64,000 nt of DNA from Pagrus major (GCF_040436345.1 NC_133221.1:28441008-28505007), one strand, 5' to 3'; shown: positions 25,792 through 38,960, counted from the first letter of the stretch. The notes: generated by a model from the letters alone, not told the origin. A program made the numbers and translations.

Positions 25792-26085
25792 CCTACGAAT
25801 TCGGGGACAGCCTTCCATTGCGAAACCCCTCCATTCCGAAACACCGCTGTTCCGACCCTCCCCCAAAAACACCGCTGTTCCGACCCTCCCCCAAAAACAC
25901 GCTGTTCCGACTTTCAAGTTCTAATTACTTCCCAATAGGGTTAGGGTTAGGGTTAGGGTTTCCCCAATAGCCTTTTCGGAATAGCGGGGTCTTTAGAAAA
26001 AATGGGAACCCCGCCATTATGAAGAATGGAAGTCTATTTTCGGAACAGCGGGGTTTCGGAAAGGCGGGGTGTAACCTACGAATTC
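25792..26085. mobile_element. TTAGGG-core inverted-repeat element X1 with 11-bp flanking duplication
   Basis: The 11-mer CCTACGAATTC occurs at 25,792-25,802 and again at 26,075-26,085, bracketing a 272-bp insert. The insert's ends are imperfect inverted repeats rich in TTCCGAAA/TTTCGGAA and CCCCGC/GCGGGG. The left arm carries three copies of a 28-bp unit (starts 25,841, 25,869 and 25,897). The centre holds four uninterrupted telomere-type repeats at 25,936-25,960. No coding frame. The duplication length and long inverted arms would fit a Mutator-like or fold-back non-autonomous element. I do not recognise the family. Confidence 0.6.
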
Positions 26086-26209
26086 ATCTGACGTAGAGAG
26101 GAGGGAGGGGACTGCTAACTGCAAAACAGACAGGAAGTTAGCTAAAATGACGCATCAACACATGAACATGCACTGCCTGACTAAACCAGCTGCCCTGTAA
26201 CTCTTGCTG

Positions 26210-26398
26210 GCCAGCAGTGGGGGGCGACACCCGTTCCGAAGGACCGCCATTCCGACCGGGTTATGGTTAGGGTTAGGGTTTCAGGTTCGGAATGGTGACC
26301 TTTTTTCAAAAATAATTAGGGGCCGGCATTCCGAAACATGAAAGTGAACGTTCGGAATGGCAGCCCTTCGGAATGCCGCCCTGGACCCGCCAGCAGTG
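26210..26398. mobile_element. TTAGGG-core inverted-repeat element X2 with 10-bp flanking duplication
   Basis: GCCAGCAGTG occurs at 26,210-26,219 and 26,389-26,398, bracketing a 169-bp insert. The insert's termini are inverted copies of a CCGAAGGxCxGCCATTCCGA-like arm. At 26,258-26,280 there are about three degenerate TTAGGG repeats. Motif content matches X1 (TTCCGA, TTCGGAATGG, TTAGGG core), so both appear to be members of one family that inserted 124 bp apart. Confidence 0.6.
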
Positions 26399-28301
26399 AT
26401 GTATTAGCAACTGGTTCCACAGCTATTTCCACTAGCGCTCTTGGCTATTTAGGTCTAATGAATACATAAATAAACCCAGCAAAATAGTCATCACAAATGA
26501 ACCTCAGTCTGAAAAGGCTACCTAGCGTGACATTTAATCCTTACAGTTGTAGGTGTGTGCTCTTTGCTAACATTAGCCGTTGTGTTGCTGCAGCAGCTCT
26601 AGTCTTTAGCTCAGGGGTGGTGTGCTTTGTGCTACTCAGTTAGTAGCTAAATAACAGTGTGCCACTACCAGCTAGTATGGTACTGTTGGGAAATGTTGTC
26701 TCTTTCTCCTTATTTCTTGTGCGACTAGCTCGCTAATAGCTTTAGCAATTTATCCACTTAACCTTGTGGAACACTCATGTCAGTGTGTGCAGGCAGGCGG
26801 GTACGTACGTATGGAGACAGACAGGTAGTCTGTCGGATCTTTTCAGGCCTGTAACAGGCACATATACCAGACTTTTGTTGTCGGAGCATTTGATTTATTG
26901 ATTGCTTTTGAGAGAGACAAAAACTGCTCTTAGAATAACTTACCAGCCCTAACTGTATATAAATAAAGGTAAATGACCGGACAGATGCTTCTGTTTCTGT
27001 TCATTAAGCTTTTCTCCTTAAAATAGCCACAACACGATAATGGTTGTAAACCTCTATGTTTGGGGCCTGCACACAGAGTGCGTCATTGACCCAACGATCA
27101 GGAATTCCCCCTGAACTCAAAAGCAGAATTCAATGACTAATATCATCTTCCTTCCTCCACAGCTCCCCTGGTAGTATTGTGTTTCTGGTCAGAAAGCTGT
27201 CCCTGTGCAGACAAGGTCTTATCAGGCCTCTTGTTATGTTTATGTACAAACAGCACATTCCTGTGGGGGAGACGGGCGTGCAGAGCAGGATCCGAGCAAA
27301 GCTCTGCAGCTGGAAGGTCAGGAAGAGATGGAAGTTGGGAGGATAGAGAAAAAGAATACACAGAAAATGATTAGAGGACTCATGACACACAAGATCGGAT
27401 GGGAGGAAGGGGGAAGAAGAGAGGGGAGTAACAGACAGGGTGGTTAAGAGATAGATGGCCATGGGAAGAAAAAAGGCAGCAGAGACAGAATACAACATCA
27501 AATTAAAAGCTGTAGTTAAAGTTGGATGGAAGAGAAGGAGATCACAGGTCAGAAGCAAATGAGACCACAGACGGATAAGGGACCAAAATTACAACGAGCA
27601 GATGAAAGAGGACACAAAAAGAAGAAGACTTGGGTGTTACAGGAAAACATACAAAAATACAAATCCTCAAGAAAAAGGAGAGAGTTTCAAGTGTGGGGAA
27701 GTGAGACAGTTCCAGGAAGGAAAGGTAGGCGGGAGGCCAGAGTCTGGCAACTTCTGCATTCTTCCACACAGTCTCTGGTCATCATCTGCCACTCCCGGGT
27801 CAACAGTTGAGAGAAAAGACAAATTGACATAAACTCCACACCCACAAGTTACACATGCAATCAGTAAGAAGACACATGTGCACACATGCGCACACAAAAT
27901 AAACACGAAATGATGCATGCATGCATGACGAATGCAGAAACCATGTGCACATGAATACACACTTGCATACTCACAAGCACCGAGCCAAAAAGAGACACAT
28001 AATAGTGTATGCATACAAACAATATGCTAACAAATACTCACATTGTACAAGAGACTGCAGAGATTGTGGGTCATGAACTCATACATTGGAGGTAAAATTG
28101 AAATGACTTTTTGATAAGAGATCAGTGTCTCTTTGGTGTTTGTTTTGTTTTTTTGTACTTTTTGGGAGTAATATCGTAATTACTAAAAAGAGGAAACTAA
28201 AACGGCAGTGTGGAACTTTTGTCTCCCCCTTCTGGCAGTGAGAGTAATTACACAAACATTGTCGATGTGCTGATGACACTGTAGGTTCCGCCATACTCTT
28301 A
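26399..28301. other. Intergenic, no gene supported
   Basis: The GA-rich 27,130-27,830 stretch gives overlapping long frames on both strands with no recognisable domain. I read them as base-composition artefacts. The sequence next to X1 and X2 (about 25,548-26,600) itself looks like an older dispersed repeat that begins TTTAAAGCTGCTGTAAGTGA. Confidence 0.4.
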
Positions 28302-28825
28302 AGCTTAGTTTATGCTTCTGCGTCAGGTCGACGGCGTACCTACGCCGTAGCTACGCCGTCGACGCAGACCCCTACGCCGTAGCCTGACGTGCACCTCCAA
28401 AAAATCCTAACTACACGTCGCGTTGACGCGGACCGCAAGCGCTGTGATTGGTCCGCTCAGAACGTAATTTCCGGCAGTTGCTTTTTCCGATCGTACAGAC
28501 CACCTCCGCAAACGTCTTCTCTGTCGCCTGCGCTTTTACATTTACAATATAAGCATTTGCTCTTCAATATTGATCCAACTCCAAATACAGCTGCTCCACC
28601 TCGGTCGCCATTGTTTACTGTTGTTTACTGTGACCGGAAGAAAAAGCAAGGATTCGGCTATAACCCCTGAAACCACACAGCCACACAGCCACACCCCCTT
28701 GGCGGCATGGCGGTGAATTGCAGAGCAACGCGGACCCCCGACGCAGAACTTCGAATGCTCAACGACGGCGTCATGTCGACGGCGTAGGTACGGCGTCGAC
28801 TTGACGCAGAAGCATAAACTAAGCT
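28302..28825. mobile_element. PIF/Harbinger-like MITE
   Basis: The termini are near-perfect inverted repeats (left AGCTTAGTTTATGCTTCTGC, right its inverse) extending over roughly 40 bp through GTCGACGGCGTAxxTACGCCG-type sequence. They are flanked by TTA at 28,299-28,301 and 28,826-28,828. A 3-bp TTA duplication is the hallmark of PIF/Harbinger elements. The 524-bp body is CpG-rich compared with its surroundings and has no transposase domain. The frame at 28,389-28,670 inside it has no recognisable function. Confidence 0.8.
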
Positions 28826-29149
28826 TTAGTCGCTGTAGCCTACTCCATGACTATAACTGCTTCCTCTCCAGCTCTAGTAAACCCATCTTTACTGGTTGGC
28901 GTAAAATGTATCGTAGTGTGGGAAAGTCGCCACAGACTTTAGATTTAAAAACTGTGATATAATGCAAAATACAGATCCATTTATAGTACATGTTAAAGTC
29001 CAACGCTGCAGGTTTTAGCAACCGTCGTTTTTGAAACACAGAAGCGCATTATAATTAAATTTTGTGACATTTAATGATGTATTTTATGTCGTAGGACAAA
29101 ATGTGTAAATATCTTAAGTCAGTGGTAACCACAGACATTACTTCAGCCA

Positions 29150-29245
29150 AAAAAACAGTGACTTTGCAACAAGGGAACCGGAAGTGCAAAAATGATAACC
29201 GATTTCTGGGTTTTAGGACTCATTACTGCAGCACTCTATAGGCAC
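29150..29245 (-). repeat. Interspersed repeat, copy B (inverse of 5,448)
   Basis: Inverse of the 5,448-5,535 block (shared GAGTCCTAAAACCCAGAAAT on the minus strand). Confidence 0.6.
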
Positions 29246-32200
29246 CTCCCACCAACTCCAGTAAAAATATAAAAAAAATATTTAGTTAATAAAAACAAAG
29301 CAAACTAGCTTACATGTCCTTGTGAAAACGAGTTTCCTAGCTTGCTAGCCTTCACTTGTGAATTACAAACTGAACAGATGTAGCGTGACGTGTCTTTTCA
29401 AATGTTTTTGTATCAACGTTCATATGCTACAGGCCTGTGATGTTCCCCTGTCAGTGGCACAACAAAGAGTTTGACAGCCTGTCTCGTTGCAAAGTTCCAT
29501 GGCAAACACCCACCCAGATGCCTGAAGCTTGTTTCCACTGTGTAAACTGTGGCAACAAGCTGTTGAAAAATAAAACGTTTCATCTTCTTTTGAAAAATGG
29601 AAAAGCTGCGGCTTTTGTGTGAATTTTTCTATTCATGAAATATAGCTTGCTATCTAAAAAAAAATGAGAGGATGTCACATTTCAGTCCAACTTCAAAGAA
29701 AATTATGATGAAAGCATTGAATTTCTATAATATTAATTTTATTGTTCAGCATTTAGTGATGCCGTCACATTTTATGGGGCCACAAAAGGTTTCCATAACT
29801 CTTCTGTGAGCAGGGAGTGGTGACTCAAAAGGTCAGTGAATGGCCTACAAGCTGACTTCTCCACATGCCAACATATGGTCGCCAGACAGACAAATTCTTC
29901 TCGGACGAGACATCAACACCGCCCAGGAGCATTGAGGTGGTTGCAGATTGTCATTTAGTATTTTCGTACTCATACGCTGCAGTTAGTGAACATATGCAAT
30001 ATTTATCAACTCCCCCAATTGGCTCGTCCGCTCTTCCGCTCTATCTTTGTTTCTTTCCGACACTCCCTCTCTCCTTCTCACTTACTCTCTATGTGTGTCA
30101 GCATGTGTACGAGCACTTCAATGTGTTTTGCCTGCGAATTATAGAAGTAACAAGACCAACGGCAAAGGGAGTAGTGAGGGAGAGCACAGCGATGCCTTTC
30201 CCGCCGTTTGGAATGAATTAAAACCATACGTGCCACAGTGGCGTGGCATGGAAAAAAACACATGGAAAGTCCTACAGAAAGGGAGTGGAAAGCTGTAGGA
30301 AAAACGTAATGGATTTCACATGTGCGCTGGGCATGTTTGGGAGTGGTGAGGACAATTAGGGGAAGGGGATACAGAGGGTTTCCTCAGCTTGGGGATACCC
30401 CCTCTTTAGAGGGATTTCCCTGAAGTGGCCTCCCTCACTGCACGTTTCATTTACTGTATAATCTACGAGGCAGTGTCTGGTCAGCCAGGAGGTAATTACA
30501 CGGGACGAATGAGTCAGCCATCGTACCTGAAATAGACACAGCTCGCGAAAGCCGTTAACAGATGGGACAGAATTAACTACGTGCTCCGAGAACCAATAGA
30601 AACCAGAGGAAAATATGAGTGAACCTTTGAATATCCCTACATCTCTGGGTATTTGAAAATGGAGGGAATGAATCGTTTTACTTTTATGAGCGGTTTTATG
30701 AAAAGAGTTCAAGATATATACTGCTGATACAATGTCACAGTCATTATCTTATGACTCTCCTCTACTACTATAAGCTACTGATAACCTAAGTTTGAGCATT
30801 TATTCTTATCCTATTATCGCCACCACCTGTGGACACATAAAAGGAACCAGGTGTAAGTTTTGCTGAAAGCAGCCACTATGACTACAAGAGCCAATTACAG
30901 ATGTTATGATTACTCTTTTATTTTGGTAGACTGGCACATCTGGCTGAAGAGATTGGAGGGTCTGGACAGTCTTACTCATAATCAGCCACTGATTCAATGA
31001 GACATCAAAAAGTTGTGATTCATTCAGTGTGTGTAGACTGTAGAGCAACTTGAGAACTTGTTCCCGGGGACCTACACTCAGTGCTGTTCCTGAACGCATC
31101 CTGTGTGAACACTGGGAGGACTGAAGCTGCTGCAGCTGTTACTCTAATGTTACTGTTACTCTAATGTGCTGCTTTTGCTAAACAGACTGTGTCGACATGT
31201 AAACCAGGATAATGTTAAATGCTAAACTGTATATAGTAACTAAAGTAGATAAAACAAAAAAGGCAGCAAACTGACTCAGTACTGTCAGCTAGTGTACTAG
31301 TATTTTCTAACATTAGCCACCATGAGCTACTGGTCAGTAGCTGTAGCAGTAGCGTGTATTGATCTGAGCAGGAATGCATTGTATTTCTTATAAATTAAAC
31401 TTTTCATTTGTTAGAGGAATAACTTGTTATTCCTTGTTAAAAGTGACTCGTGCTAAACTGTCAGTTACATGTGTATAGTTGTCCAGCATGGATTAAACCA
31501 TGTAATTGGCTTCACATTTATAAGCCTGTGTTGTGAACAGCAGCACTTGATTCTCACACACATCTCAATCAATGGCTGATTCTTCTGAGAGTCCAACTTG
31601 GCCAGTCTGAACATTCCTTGAGACCAGACAGTGGTCATTCTTTCACTCCCCCTTCCTTTCATTCTTTTTTATCCTTGACTGAGACTGAGAGCGCTTTGGA
31701 GAACTTTTTTCACACTGTGCCTGTCCAGTCAAATGAACCCATTGTGTCTGAAAGCATCCAGCCCCGCAGCTCAGACACCGAGGGGAGCGGGGAACCACTC
31801 TGAAAAATTGGACCCAGGCTACTGCGCTGTGTTCTTGCACACGCTTGTGAAATGTGGTGTGTCGACTCCACCAGGGATTTGCCAAGAAGCCTCTATACAG
31901 GCCCATCTTGCGTGCCCAGCGGGGTCGTAAAAAAAAGGGGGAAAAAAAGGCCTGAGCGTAGCGATTTCTCAAATGAACTCTGCAAATTTGTTTCCCGTCG
32001 CTATGGTAACATGGTAAGGGCCCGGTTTGGAACTTTCTTTCCATGGCAGCACTCTGCGTCAGAGGGAGGGATTCTGGGAGCAATTACTGAGCGGGAATTT
32101 GGGGGTTGCAATGGGGAAGAGGAGGAGACACAGCGGCTAAGAATGTCTGAGAAAAAAAACCTGAAGGAGTGAAAAAGAAAGTGATTTAGACGGTCTGTAT

Positions 32201-33104
32201 ACTGTGCATGTGCAAGTAAGAAAGACAACAAGCCTTTTTCTACCTTGTCAGTCTCTTGAGTTTTATTTCAGAAACTAATTTCCTCTTAAAATGAGGTCCA
32301 ATGTGTCAGATTCTGGCCTTGCCTTGTTTTTGAAACCGCTACTCCCCTCTAGAGTTCCCAGCCTTCTCATATAATGCTCATCTATACTGAAATAACCTCC
32401 GCCCACCCTACAGCACTTTCCCAAAACTGACACACCCTCATGAGCCATTCCTGTCGCATCTCTACACGTCCTTCTGTGTTTCAGCAGTCAGTGAGCACAC
32501 ACAGTTTCAAGGAAAACAGAGTTTTTATTCAGAACTCTTGCTCAATTAAAGTTGCGTAAATTAACCTTTCCCCTCCCCACCCAATATCCTACACGTATAT
32601 CAGGCTTTTTCTGCAGAATATCCTCGCAGCTCCTCAACTCACTCCCATCACTGATGCCAAAATCACTCAACTCCACCCTTTATCTGCTCGATACAACATG
32701 TCATAGAATTATGACACCGTATTCACACCTCTCATCTGTTATGTTTTCCAGTGTTCCACCCTGAAGACCACATTACCCAATTCATGACCTCACTCTACCC
32801 AGGCCACTGACCTCTGACCCTTATCTTTCATCCGACCCCTCCTTTTGTCCAGTAAACTCAGAGTGTTCCAGCAATGTTGACACCTGTAAAATGAGTCAAA
32901 AATGTTACAACGATCTGGTTCTCTGCAGTGAAAAACTGTACATTATTGATGGTTATGTATTTGTTTTCATTTGGTGATAGATGAATGACAAATAAACATT
33001 GTTTAATTTCCTAATGTGACATAATATCAATAAACAGCTGCTATTTTTTACTCCAAATAGCCTTTTACTAATTTTCAAAAATGTCAAATTCATACCCGAA
33101 ACAA
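29246..33104. other. Intergenic, no gene supported
   Basis: Several 100-146-codon frames overlap antisense (29,865-30,221, 30,356-30,712 and 31,643-32,172). None contains a domain, splice-flanked exon pattern or family motif I recognise. Confidence 0.4.
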
Positions 33105-33260
33105 ACCTGGGTAAACCTTAGCTGCCGTCAGCTAGTTAGCTCGGTTAGACATTCACCTAGCTCTCTGAACTGCGATCTTGGAGCACCTTCAGTACTTCAG
33201 TAGATATCCCTGCAACACAATACATAAACATCATAACTTAAAAAGTGTTATGTCCTGTTG
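33105..33260. repeat. Partial TTTAAAGG-family element
   Basis: Shares the CAGCTAGTTAGCTCGGTTAG and CAGTAGATATCCCTGCAACA blocks with the elements at 4,182 and 38,961. The termini are not clear. Confidence 0.45.
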
Positions 33261-36200
33261 TTTGCACCTTCAACAGTCTCTTCATACAGAGGATCAGTCT
33301 GGTTGGCAATCCATCTCATTACACTTACATGCCAACTCATCACATTCTGACTCTGGTAGGGGAGCACCGGGGGGGCTGCACCCCTCCGGTCCTTGCCCTA
33401 CCTGTGGCAGACATGTTCTCATTTGGTTTTACAGCTCTCATTCTTTACTTATATTTTACTTCACAAAAACATTTGTCTGTCCCTTTTCATTTGCAGCCTC
33501 TTCAGACATACACGGCTGATTAAACCCTCTTCAAAGCTTGTAAAGTTCGTCTGTCTCGTCTCTGCCACCTGCTGCCTCGTCCGCCCCCTGCAGACCTGAA
33601 CAATTACATATCTGTCTTCCTGGAATCAAGCAGCAATCATTCCTTTAATCATGAGGTTACTCAGTGCACATTGTTTTGGTTTAGCAGATACCGAAGAAAA
33701 ACACCCTCCCTCATTATGTCTGCACTTGTCACTTTATCCCACTCAAACACAATATGAGACATATCTGGTATCAGGAAAGGGCTGTTCCCATTACCAGCTC
33801 GTCTCATATCAGATTGGTGATTCAGCAGTGCCTGCAGTGGGCCAATGCACCTGGTAGGAATGTTCCACACACCTGTAAATTGTCTGCACACAAGTGTTTC
33901 CCATCTGTGTGCCCCTGTGAGTCACTATGGGCCTCTCAACGCTCTAACTATCTGTCTCACATCATGAGCTGCATGGACGGTCATGCAAGTCTTCTCATTC
34001 AGCGAGATGTGTCACGTAGACACACTGCGGTCAGATAATATCTTCTAAAGGGAGAGTAAGTGAGGGAGTTGTGACTGGAGGCTCTTGTGTTAGTATTGGG
34101 AGTTCCACTGGAATCTTCTATGGTGGTTTGTCCTCCTACTGAATGAGGTGTTGAGTGATGAGTAGCCAAGGGCTCGGTCAGTATCAGACCAGAGGTCACA
34201 TACTGGATGATCGCTTGGCCAGTCCCATAAATGAGACTTCTCAGCATGCGTCCTCTGCTTCTGTCAGTGCTGCTCTGATTTAGGACTTTCCGTGGGTGTT
34301 CTGACCCCCGAGGTCAGAACAAAGAGAGGATGGTCTGGCCGAACAAGGACTCCACAGTCTCAATCAACAGCGTGAGCCAGCTAAGTTAAGCTCTTTACTC
34401 CAGTAAGGAAGAGTTTCAACTCATAATCAGATGATCATGAGTCAAACACAACCCTTGTGACCAAACAGTGCGCTGTCCAAACAGAGAAATGAGTTGGCTT
34501 CAGGTGACTTTCACACTAGCAGCATAAATGCCATATATAGACACAATTCACCCTTTAACCCGCCCACATATCGAGTAAAAGTGAGAGTATGACCTGGCAC
34601 ACCATTTGTCGTACCGCAGGTGTGACTGTCTTGTGACTTCCCAGACACAGCAGCCATCTCAGTTGATGGCATTATTACATAAGCTTGATAAGGGTGGTGG
34701 AGTAGAGTCAACAGAGGCTTAGCATTGCCCCTCCCTGCTCAGTACACCAACTGACCAACACTTCAAGGTTTTTACCTGTGTTAAAGGTGCACATCCATAA
34801 ATACATAATATCCCTGTAAAAACAATTCAGATATGTAATTAAGCATTGATAGTTATTATTTTTCAAGTCATGCCCTCAATTATGACTTGGTTTAATTAGC
34901 TGTTTTAAATATTTAAGTCTTGTCTTGTTTCAATTTTTTCTGATTTCGATCATAAAAACCCAGATTTTTTAAAGGGACATTTAAGAACTGGTTTTCTCAT
35001 GGATTTTGTGTACCCACACACCTGAAAGGGGTTGTTTTTTTAACGCTGTAAGTTGTGTTTCCAGCTGATGATCATAGTTTACAGTAAACTAGTGCCATGC
35101 CCCATTAAAACATGCTGTTTGGCACAGATTACCTGGTAACAAGTCCAGTCTTAAGCCTCCTGAACTGCTCATAGACTCATCAGGAGCTGCCCTGATTATA
35201 TCAGTACCATCACTGATTTAGACAAAATTTAATATTGAACATGTTGCTTGTCCAAATTGCACCAAATTAGATACTGCACTCACTGTATTTTGCCAAGTGT
35301 GAAGTAGATCAAACGGTTTTTGAGATATGCAAATAACAGACGGACAGACAGCCATTAGTTAGTTAGATGAAGTCCTCTTGCAGTGAAGACAGCTGGGAAC
35401 TTTTTTGCAGAAAACCAAAGTAAAGAGACAACAGAGAGAAAATAAAATGGACATTCAAAATAAATACTGATAATTAATTCTGTTGTTATAATAATAATAA
35501 CAATAATAATAACAACTTTATAACCTTTTTAAGGAAACATCCATGATTTGATCACACAAATGGGAACAAACTGTGTTTTGCCCCTAAAAGGAACAGAGAT
35601 TAGGTTGTAGCTGGGAGGGGGACCATTCACGGTGGGTGATGACTATCACGGTAATGACAGAAAAACATTCTTGATATTGGGCCAGCAGCTTTGAGTAAGT
35701 CCTAGGTGGCGTTGCTGCCTGCCAAAACTTGTGACAAAGGACAGAATCATTTTTCACATCAAACATTTCAGAAGGCCGTGTGCAAGGACTGACATTTATC
35801 GCTTTAATGTTTTAAAACCATTACAGAAATAAGGAGTTTGGAAGCATAACAGAGGCCTCAAAGAAAAAGACATTAAAAGAACTCTGTCAGTTGAGAGATG
35901 GTGAAAGTTGCAGCCATTTGAATCTAATGGTACCATTTTGTACCATTGTGCAACAGTCAAAAGGTTATGAAACCCGTACACCACCATTAACGCAACGTGA
36001 GTGGTTTTCCAAACACAACGACATGTTCATTTCACTGGAAAAAATGCTAAATTGGCAGCAGACATGCAATAACATGCCAAGAGGACTCATGGGTACAGAG
36101 AAGAAACATCACTGTGTCAAATACTGTCATTTTGCCACATCCCTCGAGGTCTCATACAGGCGCAGAACTTAACTGTTGTAAACCGTTCAATGAGACAATC

Positions 36201-38699
36201 AGAACAACTGTTCCAGCCACTGTAGCATACAGAGCAACAAAGTCCAAAGAGGGTGAAGGTCGGGGTTTACTCACAGGACCTTCACAGGGGACCAGGGTTC
36301 ATGTCGGTTGTGAAACTAAATATCAACGATCTTTTCCTAAACCTAACCAGGTAGTTTTTGTGCCTAAACCTAACCACATTGCAGCTGTTTCACAACATTT
36401 ACCACATATTAGAGAGGCTTTCTGGCAGTGAGGCTTCGCATGTCACACACAGGCGCTAAAGGGTACCTTGTGCGTCTTTATGAGACACCGAGAGGTGTGA
36501 CAAAGCATGGTCGAGGATGAGAATGTCTTGGTATTTCACAGACCTGGATGTGATCAGGTTGCTATTAGAGTCAGCGAAACAAATGTTCTTAAATAGGTTA
36601 TATTTTGGCAAATACTCCTTTCTCTATTTTTCTGTAAGGGAGACACCAATCAGATATCTTTGCGTTAAGTGATGGTGGTTGAATGTTGCTTGCTGACTGG
36701 AAACGGGCAACAGCCAACCAAGTCCAATTATATGTCTACGAACACATCTAAAACTCACCTATTAACACATCGTATCTTGTTTTTCTGTATTTGGTGGGCA
36801 CAGGTCTTAGCATAGGACTCAGTACAGACATGATGACACCACACCTGGCAACCTCACTGTTAAGACATGACTTTGGCTTGCAAGACGCGGTCAAAGTACG
36901 TTGCTGTCATTCTCAAAAAAAGAGTTTCAGCATGTAACTTTAAACCATAAAACATTAATACACTTTTCTTCATGTCTGTTTCTATACGTTTTAAACATAC
37001 AAGAAATGTGTTAATGTGCGACCTTCAGAGACTTTTTCTACCTGCCTCCAATCTTAATGCTAACCTAAGCTAAGCTAACCATGTCTCAGCTCCAGCTCTG
37101 TACTTAACACACAGACATGAGAGTGATTAAATCTTCTTATCTCACAAAATGTTAATTCTGTCAAAATGATCACTTCCATTCTATAACCTTGTGTTATCTT
37201 AAACAAATACAGGCTAATGTCTTTGTTGTATCACACTGGTTAACTTGGGAAAGCACTGAGACTGAAGCCTTCAGTAGTCATTTATCTCACACATACAGTG
37301 AGTTTGAAACTTGACGCCTGTCTCTGCTCTATAAGGCTATCATCTCTCTACCTTAATTCTTGTTTTCCCTGTCGAGCGTGGAAGCCATCAGGACCAGACA
37401 AAACACGGCACTGTGAGACAAACGAAAACCCTAAAAATGGCTAACGATAACGATGGCGCTGGTTTTGTCTGTACATGGGATTACTCACTTTTGCAAAAAG
37501 ATTCAGGATGTCTGATGTTTATCTGTTTCTCTAAAATACTTCTTGTTTTTTTTTTCCTGTAACTCAAACTTGATTTTTATCTCTGTTTATCTCTCAATGT
37601 CTTCTCCTTCCTCTATCGCTTTCTCTCTGTCTAGAAAAACAAAGACATGCCTTGGCAACAGCTTATGCTTCTGAGAAGAATTTACAAATTGGCTTGGTTG
37701 TATTTGGCATTTGTATCATTGATATCATAATACATGTTTTGAGGCAGCCTCTTATGAAGCCACTTTATTGCTATGATTAGCAGGGATCCCGTTTGTTTGC
37801 TTGCTCAATGGTGGTACAAGAGTTGTTTTGATTCCATCAGGAGCTCTTTATTCTTTAATATCCTGCTGCATGTTCCTTCCTGAAAAACAAACAAAAACTT
37901 GGAGCGAGGATGAGTCCGAACAAGACTGCAGACAAACAGACAACCACTGAGCAGGACTCGCATCTGAGAACAAGTTGATACCTATACAGAAGATTATGGG
38001 CGGGAGGTCATATTGTGATTTCCAAATAAGACTAAATCATTGTTGCCTAATGGTTTTCACCCTGGAAAACACAATTTTAATCTTTCATGACAGACAGGTG
38101 CAAAACACATTAACACAACGTCCTGCTTTTCCTTGAACTCAAATGACCAAAAAAGGAGCTCTGAAACTGCAAAGAAACCAAAAGAAAAGAAAAGGTGGGT
38201 TTCTGTTTATGTTACAAAACAAGTAGCTTTAGAGGTAACACATGTGGAATGTGCTTGTGTTAAAAATCTGCAGGGGGGCTTCTGGTTTACAGAAGTTATT
38301 GTTCCTACGTATCTACTAAGGAGACTGTGGAAATGTTCCTTTGTTTGACCATATCCTTTATGGGAGGGGTACAATCAGACACACATCCGGCTATGTAAGA
38401 TAGATAACATACTGTACTATACCTAACACCTGGAGCTACATCACACCTTCAAATCTCTTATCTGATTTAGCTCAGTATGTTTGTCCAGGTTTATTTATCG
38501 TTGTGTTTAAGTTTAACTACAAATGTTTGTTTTCAATGCGTCCGTTCCATCATTTCCATTCATTTTTTGACAGTTTTAAATATTATGCCGAAATGAGTGA
38601 AAACCAACAGACGCCTGGAATGGCATGAGAATATTTTATGTTTGTTTTTATGTTGGCAATGACATCCTGTTGAATTTATTCTCAAAACTCGAATGGCAC
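33261..38699. other. Intergenic with minor repeats
   Basis: No gene recognised. Two CCTAAACCTAACCA blocks at about 36,335-36,377 belong to a common fish repeat type. An ATAATAATAACA tract lies at about 35,490-35,515. A TTAGCTTAGC-family fragment lies at about 37,035-37,150. Confidence 0.4.
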
Positions 38700-38960
38700 T
38701 CAGTAGAGCGCATACCTCCGCCAAGGAGATCTTTTCATCAAGATCCAAGCATTAGTCTCAGAGAAAATGTTATCTATCCTATCTTGCAATGTTAGAAAGT
38801 AAGAAAGAGAGAAAAAAATCCTGGATCCGTCAGTTCTGCACCAAAGTTTAATGAGGTCTATTCTGGGCTGAGACCCATCCTCAATCCCAGTTTTGTGGAA
38901 ATCCATTCTGTAGTTTTTGTGTAGTCCTGCTGACAAACCAACAAACAAACAGACAGGTGA
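38700..38960 (+). repeat. Old interspersed repeat (CCTGGATCCG family), intact-looking copy
   Basis: It opens with GCATACCTCCGCCAAGGAGA, contains TCCTGGATCCGTC, and ends with TTTTTGTGTAGTCCTGCTGA followed by ACAAACCAACAAAC. The same order of blocks is found at 47,915-48,101 plus 58,851-59,095, where the chromovirus splits the copy. Confidence 0.65.

Noticed and set aside
25936..25960. True telomere or assembly end
   Set aside because: Only about four repeats, bracketed by inverted arms and a flanking duplication inside ordinary sequence. This is an internal element feature, not a chromosome end.
27130..27832. 142-codon minus-strand frame and overlapping plus-strand frames
   Set aside because: Frames overlap on both strands in GA-rich DNA, without domains or splice-site pattern.
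31643..32172. 146-codon minus-strand and 106-codon plus-strand frames
   Set aside because: Mutually antisense, no recognisable motif, low-complexity residues.
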